Shown piece after piece: positions 48,787 through 60,700 of a stretch of 64,000 nucleotides of DNA. This DNA is from Conoideocrella luteorostrata (taxonomy: Eukaryota; Ascomycota; Sordariomycetes; Hypocreales; Clavicipitaceae). Made by a program: the position numbers and the translations under genes. Where the stretch lies: the NCBI GenBank assembly GCA_032433595.1, contig JASWJB010000195.1, forward strand, positions 18,899-82,898, given 5' to 3'. Every line of letters begins with the position of its first letter. Position 1 is the stretch's first letter. The notes under the pieces are model-generated. The model was not told where the DNA came from. It was given only the letters and a program-made list of their open reading frames with translations, and did not search any database.

Positions 48787-49292
48787 ATGCCTGCAAAGCC
48801 TCTCTTCTCTGCAGTTCTTCTAGCTTTGGCGGCCATCTCTCCTGTGGCTGCTGCTAAATGTCACGTCGTAGGCTGGATGAGAGATAACAACGTCTGGAAC
48901 CCTCCAGGTGGAATCGTCCGAGCTGGTGGTCAAGGCCTGGTCTTTTATCGGAATGATAAGGAGATCCATAGATGGGTGCAGTGTGACAAATGTGGTGGCC
49001 TGTGTACAGACTACAAGAGTGTCGAAACGCCTCCATTGCCAAAGTCTTTTGAATGGGCAGCAAGTTGCGATGGTGCTGCTAAGTTCTCGTAAGTCCTCTC
49101 ATTCATTTTTCGTGCAACCATGCTGCAATGCAAAACGACGCTGTCTAACTGTTATTTTATAGGGAATGTCATGGAGCATACGGTAGCCAGACCCATATTG
49201 ATGGCGATACACCACAGAATGATGGCGATTTTTACGGGATTGGCTTCACCACTATGACCCAGTGCCATATCAACTTTGATTGTGAGGACTAG
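48787..49292 (+). CDS. Small cysteine-rich secreted protein, effector-like, 143 aa
   Basis: Exons 48787-49088 and 49163-49292 join in phase across a 74-bp intron (donor GTAAGT, acceptor TTTTATAG). Signal peptide about residues 1-22 (MPAKPLFSAVLLALAAISPV). The mature part has eight cysteines, including CDKCGGLC, and ends FDCED. No known domain recognised. Even cysteine count, small size, a TATA box and location in a repeat-rich zone fit the general profile of secreted effector-like proteins; that role is inference only. No nonsense codons despite the decayed surroundings. Confidence 0.82.
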
Positions 49293-49530
49293 TGTGCTCC
49301 AAACGTGGAGTGGATTTGCTTGAAGAGAAGAGAATAGCTGGCCAGGTTTTGCGAGACACTAGTTTCAGCTTCGGAGAACTACTATGCTAGGATATGCTGA
49401 GAATTGAAAGTAGTTGCTGTTGATTATATCTTAAATCAAGTCACTGCACAGAGATACTGTCACAGGCTATATAAAATGCATTATTCACGCTATTAGTGTG
49501 GAGCTTCACCTTTTGCGGAATTTTGTGACA

Positions 49531-50291
49531 CCATCCGAGCCGAAATTCCACATTTTTGTTCTGAGCTAGCTTAATATATGCCGCCTCGCTTTCGGATCCA
49601 GCGTCAAGAGCATCTGGCTTTGTAATTAAACCCAAGGTACGAACACCTTCCGGGTCTAGTTCACGAGCGAGTTCCGTGATTTCTTGGAGGGCAAAGTCAC
49701 TTTTGGCAGAGACAACTGCGAGAATAATGCTTCGTGGCCGTTGGAGATACTCACGTACCATCTATCTCACCATCTTGGCATCTTGTACAGACTGATCCCG
49801 ATTGCCCGCCCGAAAGAGTCCAGGAAGGTCTACCAAGGTGAGATGCGGCTGAGAAGGGCCACATAATTCCACTCGTAGGCTGTCGGAACTAAACACCTTG
49901 ATCTCTGAGAGACCCATTACTTCTTTGGCCATCTCAACGACAACTCCAAGACCCGGCGTATTAGAATCAGTGTCAATGCTAAATTGACTCAAGCATTCCC
50001 TTTCCTCAGCTGATCGATCGGGACCTGGGTTAATGGAAACTTTGACGGCTGTAGTAGCATGGCGACGGAGGACCAATTCGGTTGCAAATCGAGTGCAAAT
50101 GTTGTCTTTCGTAGGAAAGCTCATGCCAGATATGGCTTCAAGAACAGAACTCTTGCCAGCAGACTGATCACCGCAGACGATCATTTCAGGAAGGTCTACA
50201 TATCGACTGATTCCTTTAGAGCGTAGTCTGTCAATGATGTGATGTCAAGAAGATCTCGGTGGTCTTTAGATTGAAGTGTCATACAGGCCAT
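49531..50291 (-). pseudogene. Dynamin-family GTPase pseudogene (N-terminal G domain only)
   Basis: On the minus strand from ATG at 50291 the frame gives a dynamin-like N-terminus, then a duplicated ACATC at about 50234-50243 shifts the frame. After this come G1 GDQSAGKSS, the switch I region, G3 DLPG and G4 TKPD, so the GTPase domain is recognisable. A TAG near 49762-49764 interrupts it in the conserved stretch AKMVR-stop-MVREYL. Homology ends at FRLGW (about 49531), after which the frame is unrelated; the middle and effector domains are absent. Fungi often carry many Mx/dynamin-like paralogues, of which this would be a dead copy. Confidence 0.85.
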
Positions 50292-51273
50292 TTCAACTAT
50301 ACCTCACAGCGGGAAGTTGAGGAGATCAGCATGAACGCTTCGACTAGTCTCACTGTTGCTATTTCAGCAAGTCATTGAGCAGCGAATTTGGGTTTCATGG
50401 CCAGGTCTCGCCAGGTAGCACACCCCCTTAGCCTGCTATAATATGCATGTCTCAGCATAGACGTTGGCCTCCCCGCATTAATCCGTCTAGGGAAAATAAC
50501 CCGTCGACACGGCTTGTCGCTGCCTGATGTCCAATTGCAGTCTGCCGGAAGTTTACACAGGGAACTAAGAGTTATAAAACCAATCTCATGGTTTTTTCCA
50601 GAGTGTTCAAGAGCTAGTCTCCAGCTTTTCGCCTTTTCCTGGTTTCTTAAGAGATATAATCTTGGCATGCCTCACCGGCAAAGCTCTGCCCTGTACAGAG
50701 TAGTGATGCCGGGAACAACGCTAGTACTCTGTCATTTACCACTAATCAGGCTTGCTTCCCTCGGCGCTTTCTAGGACTTAACGATCCAACCATAGTGTGT
50801 AAATGTTAGCCTAACCAATCAAAAGCAATACAAATAATAGCATGTAATTTCTTGCCCGGAAGAGCCTAAATAGTTAGTTATTGTGTTAAACACATTAGGG
50901 CAAAGCCTGCTTACTTCTACTAGGCCAGATTAATCACTAGTGTCTAATTGTGTGATAATCGTGACTCTAGATAAGATGGCAGATAGCTACTCCGTTGCGT
51001 GATTTCGACGCCATGGCACTATTGTGGTGTAGTGAAAGCAGATGTGCTTTGACGCACGAACGCCATATTACGAAGTCCGCTAGCCAAAACGCCCGCTACT
51101 AAACTGACTTTATCATGCATGGCCGGTGCATGCCCACTTCATGTACACACGGTTAGCGAGTGCTCTTCTCGCTCTCGTTACCGCGCATTGAAAAGCCTGG
51201 ACCTCAGCAGTCCTGATCGAGTTGAATCCAACCCATTTATCTATCAACAACTTACCTAGTCCTGATTATCAGT
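50292..51273. other. Spacer between the dynamin pseudogene and the small secreted peptide gene
   Basis: No supported gene. The right 100 bases (pyrimidine-rich, ATCTATCAACAACTTACC) look like the leader of the following peptide gene. Confidence 0.45.
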
Positions 51274-51456
51274 ATGAAAACTGCACCTATCACGGTTGGT
51301 GCTGCTGCACTCTCTGTTACTGTCGCTGCTGGGCCCTTGGCTTACGCTGCATGCCAAGCTGCTTGTGCGACGACTCTCGCCTCTGGGCCCGCTGGGCCTG
51401 CACTCTATGCCGCTTGCCAATCAGCGTGGTTAAGGGGATCGGGCACACCACCATGA
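51274..51456 (+). CDS. 60-aa Ala/Cys-rich secreted peptide
   Basis: Complete frame from ATG 51274 to TGA 51454-51456. A hydrophobic N-terminus (MKTAPITVGAAALSVTVAAG) looks like a signal peptide. The mature part has the repeated pattern YAACQAAC ... LYAACQSAW, resembling the small Ala/Gly/Cys-rich proteins annotated in fungi as zygote-specific-like. The usual final Cys of the second CQ-x-x-C is Trp here, and the C-terminus (LRGSGTPP) looks different, so the 3' end may be altered. Function unknown. Confidence 0.62.
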   Translation: MKTAPITVGAAALSVTVAAGPLAYAACQAACATTLASGPAGPALYAACQSAWLRGSGTPP

Positions 51457-51500
51457 AGGCGTAGCGCTAGCACCGCTTTAGCCCCTATAGGGTCAATCCT

Positions 51501-51779
51501 TCACACGTTGACGCTTTTGAACCCAAGTGTACATCTAGACTCGAGGTTCGCAACACGATGGTCAAGATTCGCGACACAATAGTCGAGGTGTTTAACTTGG
51601 GTATCGAGATTTGCAACACGTTGGTCGAGATTTGCAACACGATGGTCAAGATTTGCAACACGATGGTCGAGGTTTTTTTCCTGGGATTCAAGACTCGCGA
51701 CACGGGACTCGAGATTTTTGGTCTCGAGATTCTCTAAACCTAAAGTGAGACGGTTCAGAGTTGAAAGAACTTAATCTTC
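51501..51779 (-). pseudogene. Coiled-coil ORF remnant, copy 2, tandem VANLDHR heptads
   Basis: The minus-strand frame contains at least five consecutive heptads of the type LDHRVAN, encoded by a 21-bp tandem repeat, and ends GFKSVNV-stop at 51503-51501. One in-frame TAA lies near the 5' end (CAA to TAA is the RIP-type change) and the two ATGs at 51795-51790 are out of frame by one base in a T5 run. It shares the VANLESR...LGFKS end with 44744-44937. So both copies appear dead. Confidence 0.7.
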
Positions 51780-52393
51780 AAAAGTAGACATCATAATTTT
51801 GAGCTTTCGTGTGTTGTCGTTTAGCCTACAGTGGTGGTGGATAAAGAGGAGAAGAAGAGAGCGTGTGTGGACGTGGGGCCTGTTGAGAATTTATGGCTTT
51901 GCATTGGAAGAGCTAAGATCACCTGACACCAGAGATCTGAACTTATTTTCCATTGTAAATGCAAGTGCTAACCTAAAATGTAGCTATAAGTTTAGTTGTG
52001 GAAAGAAAGCTAGCTCTATAGCCCAAAAACTTACTTCCTTGACTAATGTATAGGCTACTTAGAGGGGCCGAGACTCACGGGTCAGAATGTTATTTCTATT
52101 GTGTATAAATAAAAATAAAAATAAAAATAAAAATAGTAGCTTTAGACTAAATAATAGTAGACAAAGTCCAGCTTTGGAATAATTTTCACTTATTCGTCTC
52201 TGGCGATGTCTCCGCTAGTTAAACCTTTTGTCTTTCTGCAACTACAACATGAAATCAACCGCGAAAAACAGGACATAGCTTCCTCAAACACCTCGGACAA
52301 TGACAATAATGTTAATGGTAAGTTGAGCATCACTGACAGCCCTTACAGCTAGCGGCCTGCCGTACAGCCCACTTCTACCATTCACAATATTAT
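51780..52393. other. Spacer with a short (AAAAT)n microsatellite
   Basis: AT-rich, no supported gene; about five AAAAT units at 52108-52133. The ATTAT at 52389-52393 is the expected target duplication on the left of element B. Confidence 0.5.
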
Positions 52394-52631
52394 TGTAATG
52401 GACTGGCCTTGGGGCATCTGCAAACAAGCGTCAATTGTAATATCTATAAGCTTAAGGAGAGAGAAAGGAGAAGAGGGAGCAAGAAGCTCCCTTCCTATCT
52501 TCTCTACGCTGCTAAGCTAACGCGCTGCGGTGTGCCCCTGACAGGGGTACGCCTGTCTTGTCCCTCCACTCTGCGTCAGCAACGCGCCTTATACAGAGTA
52601 GGTACGCGAGCTTAAGCTCGAGTCCTTAACA
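52394..52631 (-). repeat. 3' LTR of Ty3/gypsy element B
   Basis: 238 bp; on the plus strand TGTAATGG...CCTTAACA, so on the coding (minus) strand TGTTAAGG...CCATTACA. Immediately interior lies a polypurine tract on the minus strand. No matching 5-bp duplication follows on its right, as expected when internal element sequence follows rather than a solo LTR. The partner LTR is outside the window. Confidence 0.65.
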
Positions 52632-52645
52632 TATCCCTTTCCTCT
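52632..52645 (-). promoter_or_regulatory. Polypurine tract of element B
   Basis: Minus strand AGAGGAAAGGGATA directly abuts the TGTTAAGG LTR start, the plus-strand-priming site of LTR retrotransposons. It fixes the minus orientation of element B. Confidence 0.6.
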
Positions 52646-53063
52646 GGTTTTTAAATTATCCTATGGGATTGCCTTAATGTCCGCAGAGGTAATCTCCCTA
52701 TGGTTCCCTTGCCTTCACTTGCTCCTATGGTGTGGGCTTATTTTCTCTCTCGCTATCACGTGATTACCCCTCCTATGGTTACCTAGGGTTCCCTTTGCCC
52801 TCTTAGTGGGGCATATGTGTGTTTATGTGCATAGACCATACCCCGCGTCAATAAAATCCGCTTTTAGTGTTTTTCTTTTAGATTTCTGTTTTCCTCCTTA
52901 TTCTCTTTCACTATAATCCTAGGGATTTATTACTTTATTGCTTACCTCTTCCTGCCCTTTTTCTTTTGGCATAGCTTATTCCCTCTTATTCTTTATCTTA
53001 TGTCCTAGTTACTTTATTATATTTAACGCTCCTGGTTCCTCCCTGCCTTGCCCGCCTCCCCCT

Positions 53064-53719
53064 ATGTCTTTTATACAGGCTATTAGCTATTTTGTTATAA
53101 AGGGCAATTCCAAGGATAAGGAATTTACTCCTGCCTAATTAGTTAAATATCCTTATCTAAACTGCGCCAAGAAGTAGGCTACTATAGGCACTATAGATTA
53201 TTATTGTGGGCAGGGGAATTCCTGTGTGGCCTGTCAGAAGGGGCATAAGATATATACCTAGGCAGAAGCACTCTTTACTGCTAATCCACGTCTCTGCCAT
53301 TAATATTATAAGATAAATACTCTCGCTGCCTCTAGGAATTATATTATAGAACCTGCTTAGGCTTAGGCTAACGGTACTCCTAGGCGCCGTGTAGTTTTTT
53401 TGAATAACTATAATCTCACTATGCGCTAATTTCGCTCTAAACTCAAAGCTACCTAAAGTTACCTTATGCCTATTTGCATAGTTAAGCAAACCTACTATAA
53501 TTTATGTTATAGCCTAGCTAATATCCTATTGCCCTCTTAGCATAGCTATTCCTCCTCTCCTTTAGCTACACTAATATTTAAGTCTTAAGCATTAACATCC
53601 CTCTCTAACTCTTATCCACAGAGCACTACTAGTCTTCCTGGTTAGGCAGTGCTTAATTCTTTAGTTCAGTAGAACCACACGTTTATGTAGGGTTTTGCCT
53701 AATATACTATGCGGCAGTA
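53064..53719 (+). pseudogene. Antisense ORF of element B, N-terminal part, interrupted by element A
   Basis: From ATG 53064 one frame runs without frameshift to the target site at 53715-53719, but with about 15 in-frame stops, all TAA or TAG and none TGA, consistent with CAA/CAG to TAA/TAG change. The product would be hydrophilic with a Cys cluster around YYCGQGNSCVACQKGH, a possible zinc module. It lies on the strand opposite to the pol of element B. The frame continues at 61524. Family unknown to me. Confidence 0.6.
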
Positions 53720-54138
53720 TGTAACGGCTGTGGTTGGTTCCCAAGGGATAAACCTAAGTCGGGGTTTATGTTAGCAGAGGTTACAGGGCGCTGTACGTTC
53801 TAAGCAAAAAGGTGTTACGTCGCAAGGGTTTATGTGATTAATAGATGCAAATAAATAATTGTAATAATCGAATAACTGTTGAAGACTAACTATCTAAGAT
53901 ATCTAAAGAGTGTAATTTAGTGGTATCTATATAGTAGGGTGCTCACTTAGGGAAGGGTGAGTATATACAGTGCTTACCTTTAAAACCAAGTAAGCGTTAT
54001 ACCTGCTCACTTAAGATAACTAAGCGCTGGTTATACTAACCTACACAATCCAACCTTCTGCCGGATGTCCTAATAATACAGCGGAGGTAAACCCTAGGGC
54101 AGCCTCCTTTACGGCCTACTTAACCCAAGGTTATAACA
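53720..54138 (-). repeat. 3' LTR of element A (left copy)
   Basis: 419 bp. Its outer (left) about 260 bp are GC-normal, while its inner about 160 bp carry roughly 25 sites where it has T or A and the other LTR has C or G. Confidence 0.92.
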
Positions 54139-54151
54139 CAATATCCCCTCT
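54139..54151 (-). promoter_or_regulatory. Polypurine tract of element A
   Basis: Minus strand AGAGGGGATATTG abuts the LTR start TGTTATAACC. Position and composition are those of a gypsy plus-strand primer and confirm the minus orientation. Confidence 0.75.
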
Positions 54152-54449
54152 TTAATAGTCTTACCCTTAAGACTTATTATTATTTTATAAATAGGTTACT
54201 GCCTATTAGTTCTTATTAGTAAGTTTTCTTCTTTTCTTTTTTATCCTTTGTTCCTTAGTAATATATTTCTAAGACTATATTTAGTTATATTTAGAAACCT
54301 TATTCTTAAAAACAAAAGAATCCTTCTAATAAGGCTGCCTTTTCCTTACAAAACAACTATTTAGTTAAATCCATTAATTTATTTAGTTATAAAGTTATGC
54401 CTTATTTTTTTTGTTTATTATAAGGGTTATAGTGTAAGATAATTAAATA

Positions 54450-54917
54450 TTCTTCTAAATACAGAGAGTGTATATATTATAGACATTTATGTAATGCTTC
54501 TAGGATAGTAGTAAACTCCTGTGGGTATACTTAAGTGTGTTTCCTCTGTCTTCCTAAGCCAATAAGCGACTTTTTCTAGTTAGTTACATTATTACTAAGT
54601 TAAAATACCTAGACAAGGAGGAGGAAATAGCTAAGGAGTTAATGTTAAAAGCCTAGGTAAATCTAAATAAAGCCTTATCCTGCCTAGCGCAGCTTCGCCG
54701 CTAGAAGCGTTAGTTAGTAACTAAGGGTTAGAATATAACTTGCCTTAGATTGCAATCTTTAGATAATTTAGAGGAGGAGGAACGCAGAGAATCTAAGGTA
54801 ATAATTAATATATAGTTATTAGGCGCCCTTAATGTAATTAATTAGAACGTAGTGTTAAGTAATAATTTAGATCTCTTTTCTAGCGCCTTAGTGGAGAACC
54901 CTCCTAACTCTTTATAG
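54450..54917 (+). pseudogene. Antisense ORF remnant of element A between pol and the 3' LTR
   Basis: On the plus strand, opposite to pol, a frame at about 54540-54917 reads KLKYLDKEEEIAKELMLKA, then an Arg/Leu-rich helical segment and LQSLDNLEEEERRESKV, ending VENPPNSL-stop. In-frame stops are TAA/TAG at positions where Gln or Trp would fit. Just upstream, in a neighbouring frame, is a Cys-containing stretch (about 54460-54560). The order Cys cluster, then charged coiled coil, then SLD-x-L-E-E-x-E-R motif resembles hypothetical proteins I associate with fungal gypsy elements; that resemblance is from memory and not checked. Confidence 0.55.
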
Positions 54918-55599
54918 TATATTTATTAAATTATTATAGTATATCCTTATAGTTTTTTAAATTTTAAACTAATTCCTATATATTCTCTTTTAGTTTATAT
55001 TCTTTTTATTTAATAAAATATTATTATTATTTCCCTTTTGCTCTTATAGCTATTATTTATTCTACCTTATATTTTATTTTATTTAAGACTTTAATATCTT
55101 CTTTAGCTAATATATTTTTTAGTGCTAGTTTAAGGAGTAAAATATAGAATATTAAGTGTATTTATATTATTATTAGTAATAAGAGTTTATAGTTATTTTC
55201 TAAAATTTATTATTTTACCTTAAAGGGTTTTAATTTTTTATAATTTAATTTATTACTTAGTTATATTATTTTAATGTTTTATTAAAGTAAGTAAACTATA
55301 TCCCCCTCTAAGAAAATTAGTCCTTTTAATCTTTTTTAGTTATAGTATTTTTATATTTTAGTGTAAATAAATTTAAGTTTTTTTCTTATTTTTTTATAAA
55401 GTTTCTATATATTTTTTGCGTTTAGTATAGCTTTCTTTGCGTTTAGTTTTTATATAAGTATTCTAAAAACTTTTAAATTATATCTATAGTTTACGTATAC
55501 TAGTGATATTTTTATAGATTTTATAACTATATTATTATAAGCTAGTTAAGCTATTAGTAATTTTTCTACCTAATTATCTTAATTATAATTAATATAACA

Positions 55600-57700
55600 T
55601 TAAAGGTACTATTCTAATGTTTAGTTTAATCTTTTAGTTTATTTATTAGTTTATAGGTAATATACTATATTAAGCTTATATTTTATTCCTAATTATATTA
55701 TTAAAGCTTATTAGAAATTAGAGGTAAATATAATTCCTTTATTTAAAATAATTTTTTTTAGTAATTTATAGTTACTTATAATTATTTATAGGAATATATA
55801 AGCTAGTTCTTTTGCGTTACTTACTTCCTTAAATAGTAAAAAGTAACTATATTTTATAAGTTTATTTATAACTATAAATATACTATTATATTTAATATTT
55901 ATTAAGGGTTTTCTAAATAATAGTAATTTAGTAATATAGTTAAATATAATAGATTCCTAGGGTTTTTATAGTACCTAAAGTAGTTATAAGTGTCTATAAG
56001 GCTTATGCCTAGAAGCTTTACTTTACGTGTATTTTATATATTCTTTAATTACTTCTTATATAACTTTCTTAAGTTTAGGGAAGTTATAGCTTTATTATAT
56101 TTTTTTTATTATTTTTTATATCCCTTAATATCCTAAGGCAAGGTATATATATAGGATTTCTATATATTCCTTTTATAGTTCTAGTAATATCTAGACTTTT
56201 CCTTTATATTATAGTATATTTAACTACTTTATATTACATTTATATAGTACTTCCTATATATAATTTATATATTTCTTTATTTATTATAGTACTTAATAAT
56301 ATATTAAATTATTTAATACTACCTTAAAGATTATATTTAATTACTATTATTATAGATTTCCTTATGTATTAAACTTAAGTAATTATTCTTTAACAATAGG
56401 TATTCCTATATTATAGTTACTTTATTAGCTAAGAGCGTTTACTTTACTATTTTCTAATCCTTTATAATAAATAATTTTGTAATTAAATTCTAAAAGGTAT
56501 TTTACTTATTAAATTTATTATCTATTTAATTATTATATAGTAAAGAAGTATATAATATTTTTATAGTTAGTGTAAACCTTAGTGTAGTGTTTTAATCTTA
56601 ATAAGTAATATTAGAATTCCTTAAATAAATTAATAATAGCAAGGAATTCTTTATTATAAATAAGGTAATTAAGTTCTACTTTATATAGCTTTTTTAAATA
56701 AAAGGCTACTAAATATATTTTTCCTTTATTATCTTTTTATTTAATTTATACACTTAGCGTAAAGTTAAATACATTAGTTTTTAATTTTACTAGTTTTTTT
56801 AAATTAAATATAATTAAAACTAGTTCTAAGAGTATTAATTTTTTAATACTATTAAAAGCTTCTTATACTAAGTTACTTTATTCCTATGTTTTATCTTTCT
56901 TTATAAGTTTATATAATAGTATTATAATTTTTCTAAAGTTTTTTATAAATTATTAATAATAGTTTATAAATCCTAGGAAACTTTATACCTTTATAATATT
57001 TCTTAGTATTAGCTATCCTTTAATAGCTTTAACTTTTAACTTTTTTATTTATATTTTATTAAGTTAAATAGTGTGTTTAAGGAAGTTTACTTTTTATATA
57101 TAAAATTTACTTTTCTTTAGTTTTACTAATAACTTTATATTCTAAAGTGCTATTAAAACCTTATATATATATTCCTTATATTCTTTAAGATTCTTTAAGA
57201 AAATTAAGATATTATTAAAATATATAATTATAAAAATATTAAGATATTCCTATAGTATATTATTAATTATTCTTTAGAATATTATAAGTATATTTATAAG
57301 TCTAAATAGTATAACTAAGTATTTAAATAGTTTAAACTTTATTTTAAAAGCTATTTTTTATTTATTGCTTTTTTTAATTTAAATTAGGTTATAAGCTCCC
57401 TTAAGATTTAAAGCTATAAACTAATTTATTTTATATAATTAATCTTATAACTTAGTAATAAGTAATAAGGGTATTTAATCCTTAATAATAATATTATTAA
57501 GTTATTAGTAATTTATAATAAGGTATAACTTCCTATTTTTCTTTAGTATAAATATAATAAAATACCTTACTTCTAAAGTTAATATTTATATATAGCCCTT
57601 AGCTAATATTTTATTAATATATTCCTATAGTGTCTTTAGTTACTTTTTGTTAAAATTATAAATTTTATTAAATATTATTAATATTTTTTCTTTTAGAATA
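55600..57700 (-). pseudogene. pol remnant of element A: reverse transcriptase, RNase H, integrase
   Basis: Minus-strand reading despite stops: RT finger/palm traces at about 57650-57350; the catalytic motif appears as FIIIYFNNILIF at about 57200-57240 (the Asp pair of Y-x-D-D has become Asn-Asn, a G-to-A change); RNase H/tether traces YTNYKNIIYFF and LEFNYKIIYYK at about 56690-56460; integrase core traces near 56050-55850. The order RT, RNase H, integrase identifies Ty3/gypsy and excludes Copia, where integrase comes first. Confidence 0.85.
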
Positions 57701-60700
57701 ATCTTATAATCTTATTTACTATGTTTTAGTACTTTAGTATTAAGTTCTTCTTAAAATAATTTAGTATACTTTTAGTATTTCTTTAGGATATTTTTTAGTT
57801 ATTTTTCCTTTAATTTAAGACTTTTTTTTATCTTTATAGGCTTTTTTATTATATTATTAATATATATAAAGTTTTTCCTTAAAGTAGTAATAACTCTTTA
57901 GATCTTATAATTCTTTAATTTTATTTATTTATAATATATTCTAGGTTATAATATAGTCTTTATTATTATAGGTTTAGCTTCTGCTTTGTATATCTTGCTT
58001 ACTTCTATAGTAGCTAAGTTATAACAAAATTTTGCTTCTTCTAAATTATTTTAATACTATTAGTTTACACTATTATCCTAATGTAATTAGCTAATCCTCT
58101 AGTTAATTAGTAAGTTACTCTCCCTTAGCTATAAATATCCTAGGACTATATTATATTCTAATATATTTATAATATTATATATAATAGTTTTAAAGTGTTC
58201 TTAAATAATAAATAATAAGTAAAAAGTCTTTATATTAATTATTCTATTATTATAAGAAAATATTTCTCCTTTAATATTATAAAGTTAGTAAGGTTCCTTT
58301 TTTATATTCTAAGGTAATTAGTAATAATTAATAACTTTAAGTAAAATATAGTTACTTATTACACTACTATTTATAAGTGCTTTTATATAATATCCTAAGA
58401 TTTTAGCTTTTAATATTAGTTTATATTATATTTTATTATTATTAGTTTTACATAGGGTTATTAGTTTTTTTCCTATTAAGCTAGTTTATAGCCCTTTTAT
58501 AAATAATATACCTTGTTTTTTAAATTTAAAATAGTTTCTTTATTAATTTATCTTTTAATTTCCTTATGCTATTTTATAGCGTTACTATTTTTAATAGCCT
58601 ATTTAAAACCTATTTTTTGTTTATATAAATACATAAGTTATATATATATTTAGCGTTTTATTTCTATATATTAATTATAATAATAGTTTTTATAATTTAT
58701 TGCGTATTTCTACTAGTAGTTTTATATATTATATTAGCACTATTTATTATAGTAATTCTTGTTTTATTATTATAATTTCTTAGCTTCCGTAGGGTTTTTA
58801 TGTTTATATAGCTTAAAAGATTATCTTATATCTTAGTATACCTTAGGTGTGCTAAATTACTATTTATATTATTCCCTTACCTTATTTACTAAATATTCTA
58901 GATATTATAGTAAGTTATATATATTATAGTTAGTTATCTTGTAGGCTTTTATTCCTAGTAACTATTTATATTATTAAGGGTTAATATACTTTTCCTCTTA
59001 ATACTATTTAATTGCTTTTCCTAGTATATATATTTAGTATATATTTATTTTATATAGTAGTATTAGTGCTCTTATATTTTAGCACTATAGTAGTATACTT
59101 ACGTTAGGTTTAAGGATAATAATATATTTATTATTTCTAAGTATTATTCTTTATTCTTAAAGTTTATTAGCTAGGTATAGTTATATAATAATATATCCTA
59201 TTATACGTTTTAGGAAAACATTTAGTCTTACCTTAGTATAAAAATGTTTTTTATATTAAAAGTGTGTATATAATGCCTATAAGATATAATAATATTTATT
59301 ATAGTTTAAATATATTTATAGGTTATCTTTAAATTCTCTTAATAGTTCCTATAATCCTATAGCTATTACTATAAAGTTATTACTTAGGATTAAGATTACT
59401 TTATTTTTTCCTTATAGTATAGGTTAATATTAAATAAATATTTATTTTTAATTAAATATAAAAGGTTTAGGTTTAATTTACATAAGAATATTTTAGTATT
59501 ATATATTATAGTATTCCTTATTATATTATAAGGTAGTTTATTTATCCTTATAGCTTCCTTTATATAATAATATTTTATAGTCTTAGTTAAATTTATTATT
59601 ATTACTATTGCTTTTAGGTATATCTTAATTCTAATTTATAGTATTAAACAAGCTAGTGTTACTAATACTTAGTGCCTTTTCTCCTTATAGTTATATAAAA
59701 AGTTATATAGCTTTTTTTTCTTATTATTAAAGGTTTTTTTTTACTACTTATTATACCTTATTTATTTTTACTTAGATTTCTTAGTAAGTTTATTATTTAA
59801 TTTATTATAGTTTAGTTCCTTATTCCCTTTTTAGTAAAGGAATCCTACTAATTATAGCTAAGGTTTTCTTAAGCTATTTTAGAAACTATTTACTACCTTA
59901 TTTATTACTAAGGTATATAATATAGTTATTATTATAATATCTAGTTTAGTTAAGGTTTTAATATTTAATATCTATATTAGTATTATTAAGTTATTTCTTA
60001 CTATTTAGAGCTAGTTTTTATTCCTTTTTAGGTTATTTATATTCCCTAGAGAAATATCCTTTTTTCTTATAATTATAGTACTTTACCTTTTTTTTATTAA
60101 ACTTCTTTATAGTATTTAGGTTTATTTATCCTAGGTTAATAGTGTATATATATATAATAAGCTCTTATTATTATTTGCCTTAATTACTAAGGTTTCTTTG
60201 TATATTATTATACTAATTCTTATTACTTTAATTCTTTTCTTAGTATTACTTATACTATTTATTATTAATATATACTATAATACCTATATAGTTAGCAAGG
60301 GTATTTAGTTAATTTAATTTATAGAGTTTATTCTTAACTTTTTCTTTAAGTTTTTTATAGTATATAGATATAAGGTAGGCTTATTCCTATAGAAGTTTAG
60401 ATATAATTTATAAGAATATTATAAAGTATTTAAATATTAATCCTTTTTAATATAGGTTTTATAATTTACTTTTCGCCTTTTATTCTTTATTTATAGTTTT
60501 AAATATTTAATAAATAAAGTTCTTAAATTCTTAATAAAATAAGAAGATATAAACTATATTTAGTTTATAGGTTTCTAAAAAAGAGTTTTCTATATAATTA
60601 TATAATATAAGTTTAAACTAAGAGAGTGTTAGCCTAGTAAGTTTTCTTATAGTATACTATACCCTAAATACCTTATTCTTAAATTATACTAAGAAATATA

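Noticed and set aside
51501..51779. CRISPR-like array of 21-bp repeats
   Set aside because: No spacers; the repeat is in-frame and encodes a heptad coiled coil.
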